A stretch of 64,000 nucleotides of DNA from RDXT01 sp033762375 (GTDB lineage: Bacteria; Bacteroidota; Bacteroidia; J057): assembly GCA_033762375.1 (NCBI GenBank), contig JANRLQ010000032.1, forward strand, positions 1 through 64,000, read 5' to 3'. The notes beneath the pieces were generated by a model. That model was not told where the DNA came from and made no database searches. It was given only the letters and a program-made list of their open reading frames with translations. Of the stretch, positions 59,902-64,000 are shown piece after piece. A program made the position numbers and the translations under genes. Within the stretch, counting starts at the first letter, position 1. Every line of letters begins with the position of its first letter.

Positions 59902-60675
59902 TCAGGACCTTACTGATTCAGGCTGCTGAAAATACACATCATGGGTGAGAATATGAGCCTTCATGCGCTCAAATACCTGATCCTTAAGGGTATCTACATC
60001 TTCCTTGGTCATCCCTGTGGTGGGCACCGGCTCCATAAACTCTAAGACCACCCGTCCGGGCTGGAGAAAATAAGTTCCTACCGGCTGGAGGTGACGGGAG
60101 TTGAGCAGGGCGATGGGCAGGATGGGCAACTGTGCTGCAATAGCCAGCCGAAATCCGCCGTCATAGAAATTTTTGAGCGGTTCGCTGGTGCGGTTGCGGG
60201 TGCCCTCCGGAAAAATCAGGATAGAGGTTTCCTCCTTCAGGGCCGCCATCATCCGGTCAAAACTCTCCTTGCGGCTGCGGGTACTGGAGCGGTCCACCGG
60301 GATGGCTGCCATGGCCAGCAACTGACCCAGAAAGGGAACACGAAGTAACTCCTTCTTGATCAGGGGTTTAAAGGAATGCTGAATCATGGAGCCCGCCATG
60401 ATGATGTCCAGCATATTGCAGTGATTCAGGATAAATACATAGGTCTGCCGGGGATCCAGGTATTCAGCCCCTTTGGTGATCAGGGTGATCCCGCACAACC
60501 TGGCCCAGGTACCCAGCCATATTTTGTTGTACACATATATCGCCCGCATCCGTCGGTTGACCGGCATCGGCAGAAAAAACAGGTATACCACCACAGCAGG
60601 AATAATGGTGATAAAAAACAGGGCCAGGGCATAAAAACTGTAGATTCCCTGGATGATATTTCGGAGGCCTTTCAT
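59902..60675 (-). CDS. plsC: 1-acyl-sn-glycerol-3-phosphate acyltransferase
   Basis: 257 residues from ATG 60675; the longer frame to 60777 lies before any start signal. Motifs are NHCNMLD (canonical His-x4-Asp active site), FPEGTRNR (phosphate binding) and a TM helix near the N-terminus (YALALFFITIIPAVVVYLFF). It forms phosphatidic acid from lysophosphatidic acid. It is the second PlsC-type acyltransferase in the window, unlike the longer one at 5776-7113. A weak promoter-like pair (TTG, 19 bases, TATCTTGA) lies just upstream. Confidence 0.9.
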   Translation of the reverse strand: MKGLRNIIQGIYSFYALALFFITIIPAVVVYLFFLPMPVNRRMRAIYVYNKIWLGTWARLCGITLITKGAEYLDPRQTYVFILNHCNMLDIIMAGSMIQHSFKPLIKKELLRVPFLGQLLAMAAIPVDRSSTRSRKESFDRMMAALKEETSILIFPEGTRNRTSEPLKNFYDGGFRLAIAAQLPILPIALLNSRHLQPVGTYFLQPGRVVLEFMEPVPTTGMTKEDVDTLKDQVFERMKAHILTHDVYFQQPESVRS

Positions 60676-60822
60676 ACAAACAACATTCTGGGGGTCAAGA
60701 TACGGAAGTTTGGGGGGTTCACAAGTGTCCAGCAGCAGAGGACAGCGACAGTTCTCAAAATATGGGAGGAAGTACACTTGTCCAAAAGCTTGTTTCTGCC
60801 GCTGTCATATCTGAGCCCCAGG

Positions 60823-62556
60823 CTAGGCAGTCGGCAACTCCATAAAAAAACAGCTGCCCTGCCCAGGCTCACTTTCGACGCCGATACGCCCTGATTGTGC
60901 CTCAATAAATTCCTTGCTGATGGCGAGTCCCAGGCCAGTGCCCGTTTTGTTGCTTCCGGGAATCTGAAAATACCGGTCAAAGATTTTCTCGCGATACCGA
61001 GCTTCAATCCCTTTGCCCATGTCTCTGACTGAAAAGCCGACCCAGTTATGACGATGATATACCTCTACCCAGACTTCACTTTTTTCAGGTGAGTATCGGA
61101 TGGCGTTCGTCAGAAAATTAACCAGTACCCAGGCCGTTTTATCCATGTCTGCCTGTATATGTGGCAGGTCAGGCGCCATGCTTTCCCGCACGACGATCTC
61201 ACGCTGAGCCGCCTGCAGCCGGATTGTATCAATTGCATAGTGCAGAATATCCGCAGGTGCGGTCTCATGGATCGAGAGTTGGATATTGCCCGTCTCCACT
61301 TGTGATAGCTGAAGTAACTCTCCGGTGATCTTCAGCAGCCGCCCGGTATCGTCCTGTATGCTGGTGATGAGGTTGGTTTGCTCCTCGCTGAGGTCGCCCA
61401 CCCGCTTGTCCTGCAAGAGTTGGAGGCCCAGGATAATAGAGGAAATAGGGGTTTTTAGCTCATGGGAGACTGTCGCCATAAAATGGGTTTTGGCCACATC
61501 CAGTTCTTTGTAGCCGGTAATGTTTTTGAGGATCACGACATCGCCGACATACCGGGACTCCGACTCACCTGTGGGGGTGATAGAGACGTGGATGATCTCT
61601 TTTTCAAAATAACTCTCTTTCCCATGTGCAAAAATAGAGATCGTTGCGGCCTTTGCCGGGTTGTTTTTGGGCGAAGGAAAGAGAATATCCCGCATCAGTT
61701 CACGCAGCAGGTCGTGTACAAGGGCCATGTCCCGGGCATTATGACCAATGACAGCCGCAGCGTCAAGGTGCAGGATCGTAAGAGCCTCATCATTAGCAAA
61801 CAAGATGGTCTGATTTTCGTCCAAACCGATAATAGGGTCATGCATATTATTAATGAGGGCCTCAATCCGTTTTTTTTCGACCAAAATCCGGGAGAGGTTG
61901 CTGTCTTCGTACTCGGCCAGTTTAGCGGCCATCACATTAAATGCCTGGGCCAGCTCGCCAAACTCGCTGCTGCTCCTGAAGTCAAGCCGCTGGTGATACT
62001 GCCGGTCAGCGATCTGCTTGATCCGGGTAGTCAGCTCCCGGACAGGATCGGCGATATGGCCGGGCAAGTTGATGAGCAGGGTAAACCCAATCAAAAAACA
62101 TAACGTCCCTATACACACGATGCCCAGCACTGCGCTGTCTGCGGTACGGTCTGCCGCCTGGCTTTTTTGCTGGATGGCACTCATATTTATAGCCATAATT
62201 TCATACAGGTCCTGCCGGATAAGCGACCGCAACATCGTATCAGCAGGCTGATGCAGGAGGGTATTAACATGGCTAGTCAGGCTTTCTGTTAATTTCTGCT
62301 CACCCACCTCCGTTATATTGTTTTGCTGGCGGCGAAGATTTTCAGCAAAGATCAACCTGGCAGCACTATCTGAGTTGACATTGTCCTGGTGCGTGAGCAT
62401 TTGCCGGACATACTCCAGCGAGTTATAGTTATCCTGGAGGATACTGCGGGTATCTCCGGAGAGCATCTTGATCTGGCCGACCCCCATAATGGCAATGAAG
62501 AGAATCAGCGCGACCAGGATGCCGATACCGAGGTTAAGGCGCGACTTGATGTTCAT
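60823..62556 (-). CDS. HAMP/PAS sensor histidine kinase downstream of kdpD module
   Basis: 577 residues. N-terminal TM (LGIGILVALILFIAIMGVG), periplasmic helical domain (about 35-135), second TM (VLGIVCIGTLCFLIGFTLL), HAMP (LTTRIKQIADRQYHQR), PAS-like (VEKKRIEALINNMHDPIIG), and kinase core: H-box FMATVSHELKTPISSI, N-box NFLTNAIRYSPEKS, G1 VRDMGKGI, G2 GTGLGLAI. It overlaps the KdpD-like gene by four bases. In Bacteroidota a KdpD N-terminal module and a separate HAMP kinase often work together, in place of the one-piece KdpD. It should signal potassium limitation or envelope stress. Confidence 0.88.
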   Translation of the reverse strand: MNIKSRLNLGIGILVALILFIAIMGVGQIKMLSGDTRSILQDNYNSLEYVRQMLTHQDNVNSDSAARLIFAENLRRQQNNITEVGEQKLTESLTSHVNTLLHQPADTMLRSLIRQDLYEIMAINMSAIQQKSQAADRTADSAVLGIVCIGTLCFLIGFTLLINLPGHIADPVRELTTRIKQIADRQYHQRLDFRSSSEFGELAQAFNVMAAKLAEYEDSNLSRILVEKKRIEALINNMHDPIIGLDENQTILFANDEALTILHLDAAAVIGHNARDMALVHDLLRELMRDILFPSPKNNPAKAATISIFAHGKESYFEKEIIHVSITPTGESESRYVGDVVILKNITGYKELDVAKTHFMATVSHELKTPISSIILGLQLLQDKRVGDLSEEQTNLITSIQDDTGRLLKITGELLQLSQVETGNIQLSIHETAPADILHYAIDTIRLQAAQREIVVRESMAPDLPHIQADMDKTAWVLVNFLTNAIRYSPEKSEVWVEVYHRHNWVGFSVRDMGKGIEARYREKIFDRYFQIPGSNKTGTGLGLAISKEFIEAQSGRIGVESEPGQGSCFFMELPTA

Positions 62557-63677
62557 GAGAGGATCAATAGGTCTATGGAGGCAGCGGCGAGCTGTCGGAT
62601 CAGTGGATGGATGAGGTGAGGACCGGTTATCTGCCGGGCCAGGTCCATACGGGGCCTTCCGATGCAGACCGTGGTAATATTACGTTTGCGGGCCTCTTCG
62701 GTGATCGCACGGGCGACATGGGTGTGCCTGACCCGGATGACCTCGCCGCCCAGTTCTGTGGCCAGCTTGAAATTATGGATCAGGAAGCGCTGTTTGTCGA
62801 GCGCGATCCGGTTGCTGTCCTCCCGGGGCACCTCCACATAGAGCAGGTACCACGGACTGCTGTAATAGTTGGCGATGCGGGCCGTCTTGCGGATGACCGT
62901 TTTGGCAGCCTGGGCATTGCTGCTGATACAAGCCAGAAACCGCTCATGGCGCAGGGCCGTCTCAGGGGGTATCTCCAGCTCGACCTTACGCTCTACCAGC
63001 GACGCCACCTGCTTGAGGGCCAGCTCCCGCAACTGAAGGATATGCTCCCGCCTGAAAAAATGTTGGAGTGCAGCGGGAATCTTATCAGCTCCATAAATTT
63101 TGCCCTCCTGCAGCCGGGTGATCAGGTCATCGGCGGTCAGGTCCAGGTTGACAGTCTCATCCGCCATCGAGATCATCTGATCCGGCACCCGCTCCCGTAC
63201 GTCTACCCCCGTGATACGCAGGACATCATCGTGCAGACTCTCGATATGCTGGATATTGACGGCCGTGATGACATTGATACCAGCATCGAGGATCTCGACG
63301 ACATCCTGCCAGCGTTTTTCGTTATGGCTGCCCTCGATATTGGTATGGGCCAGCTCATCCACGATGACCACCTCCGGGCGGGTCCGGATGATCGCGGCCA
63401 CATCCATTTCTTCTAGCGCTTTGCCTTTGTAAAACAGCCTGCGGCAGGGAATGATGGGAAGCCCCCGGAGCTGGGCCTCAGTCTCGGCCCGTCCGTGGGT
63501 TTCTACGTAGCCGATTTTGACATCTATCCCATTTTTCAGCAGGGCCTGTGCCTCCTGCAGCATACGATACGTCTTCCCTACCCCCGCGCACATGCCGATG
63601 TAAATTTTGCATTTACCCCGGCGGGATTTTCGGATCAGGTCAAGGAAATGAGCGACATGCTGGGTCTTGTCTTCCAT
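62553..63677 (-). CDS. kdpD: KdpD sensor module (N-terminal KdpD plus Usp-like domain), no kinase
   Basis: 374 residues containing the KdpD N-terminal domain with its Walker-A-like GMCAGVGKTYRML, KIGYVETHGRAETEAQLRGL, VIVDELAHTNIEGSHNEKR (Walker B) and then a universal-stress-like domain (about 250-374, ending ARKRNITTVCIGRP). The C-terminal four-helix membrane part and histidine kinase of E. coli KdpD are missing. The next gene supplies a kinase. This split form is known in Bacteroidota kdp operons and would sense potassium or ATP and control the kinase. It starts five bases after the porin gene stop. Confidence 0.9.
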   Translation of the reverse strand: MEDKTQHVAHFLDLIRKSRRGKCKIYIGMCAGVGKTYRMLQEAQALLKNGIDVKIGYVETHGRAETEAQLRGLPIIPCRRLFYKGKALEEMDVAAIIRTRPEVVIVDELAHTNIEGSHNEKRWQDVVEILDAGINVITAVNIQHIESLHDDVLRITGVDVRERVPDQMISMADETVNLDLTADDLITRLQEGKIYGADKIPAALQHFFRREHILQLRELALKQVASLVERKVELEIPPETALRHERFLACISSNAQAAKTVIRKTARIANYYSSPWYLLYVEVPREDSNRIALDKQRFLIHNFKLATELGGEVIRVRHTHVARAITEEARKRNITTVCIGRPRMDLARQITGPHLIHPLIRQLAAASIDLLILS

Positions 63678-63682
63678 CAGGG

Positions 63683-64000
63683 TCAGAATGAAACGGCCAG
63701 AGACGTGGTAAAAAGAGCATTGATGGCAGCAGGATCGCCTTTACGCACAAATACCGGGTCTTGGCTGCTGTACCCGCGCCCTTCGATCCGCCAGACTGCC
63801 TGGGGATGAAACAGATAGTCGAGGCCCAGGGTATAGCTGAAGGTCTGGAAACCATTGGGGGTACCGGATGCGATGATCACACCTGCTTTGTCGTGGTAAT
63901 ATTCGCCCCGCAGGCTCAGGGTCAGTTTGTCGGCAGGTGTCAGGCGCAGCATGAGTACAGGGGTGTACCAGATGTTATAGGTATCCGCTCCACGGGCCGT
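63683..64000 (-). CDS. Outer-membrane beta-barrel porin, C-terminal part (5' end outside the window)
   Basis: The frame is open to the window edge, so the N-terminal part lies beyond. About 105 residues remain, with alternating strands (LTLSLRGEYYHDKAGVIIAS, FSYTLGLDYLFHPQAVWRIE) and a terminal phenylalanine (SLAVSF), the usual ending of outer-membrane barrels. In Bacteroidota kdp operons a porin-like gene lies between kdpC and the KdpD module. It fits the position, but which porin family is not certain from the part visible. Confidence 0.72.
   Translation of the reverse strand, partial: TARGADTYNIWYTPVLMLRLTPADKLTLSLRGEYYHDKAGVIIASGTPNGFQTFSYTLGLDYLFHPQAVWRIEGRGYSSQDPVFVRKGDPAAINALFTTSLAVSF

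Overview
The window is chromosomal DNA of a fairly GC-rich member of the Bacteroidota. The evidence is a C-terminal type IX secretion (T9SS) sorting domain on a 1428-residue protease, a PorE-like OmpA protein, a Bacteroidota-style ExbB-ExbD-ExbD-TonB cluster, the purH-mreBCD-mrdA-rodA gene order, a split KdpD, and several promoters of the Bacteroidota form TTTG/TTG-N19-21-TAnnTTTG. A Saprospiria-like genome is my best guess but is not proven. I saw no tRNA, rRNA, CRISPR array, transposase or phage gene. The window cuts a glycosyltransferase at the left end and an outer-membrane porin at the right end.

Layout. 1-4.7 kb: surface-sugar genes (GT2 end, UDP-GlcNAc 2-epimerase, sulfotransferase, two 4-TM EamA/SMR-like proteins that look like a flippase pair, WlbA-like dehydrogenase), then a ROK sugar kinase. 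5.8-9.9 kb: metabolic and membrane genes on the minus strand (acyltransferase, BASS symporter, double-VOC protein, YkgJ cysteine-cluster protein) plus a small four-cysteine gene. 9.9-13 kb: a repeat-rich stretch with palindromic elements around a propeller lipoprotein and a flavin reductase. 13-16.4 kb: a secreted MORN-repeat protein, a TetR-like regulator and an ABC1 kinase. 16.7-22.9 kb: an energy-transduction cluster of one ExbB, three ExbD and three tandem, mosaic TonB genes. 23-30.8 kb: purN, purH, mreB, mreC, mreD, mrdA and rodA, the purine-synthesis and rod-shape operon. 30.8-34.3 kb: a three-gene kinase/response-regulator group.

34.6-41.6 kb: a lipoprotein of the DUF885 type that seems to have lost its metal-binding residues, a secreted protein of unknown function, a solitary MlaE permease, the PorE-like protein, and a small coiled-coil exported protein. 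41.7-46.3 kb: a three-gene tripartite exporter (TolC, HlyD, ABC) whose ATPase has a degenerate nucleotide-binding domain. It is divergent from the large T9SS-secreted subtilase (46.5-50.8 kb). 51-62 kb, all minus strand: an exported DUF7948-like protein, dnaE, an NAD(P)-binding protein, a membrane-anchored subtilase, a small OB-like protein, a UbiD-family decarboxylase and a PlsC acyltransferase. 60.8-64 kb: the downstream end of a kdp locus (porin, KdpD sensor module, separate histidine kinase).

Functionally the window is dominated by cell-envelope work: surface glycan synthesis, energising of outer-membrane uptake, cell-wall elongation, lipid transport and acylation, and secretion. The most unusual features are the mosaic tonB array, the apparently inactive DUF885 lipoprotein with its unknown partner, the degenerate exporter ATPase, and the palindromic intergenic elements.
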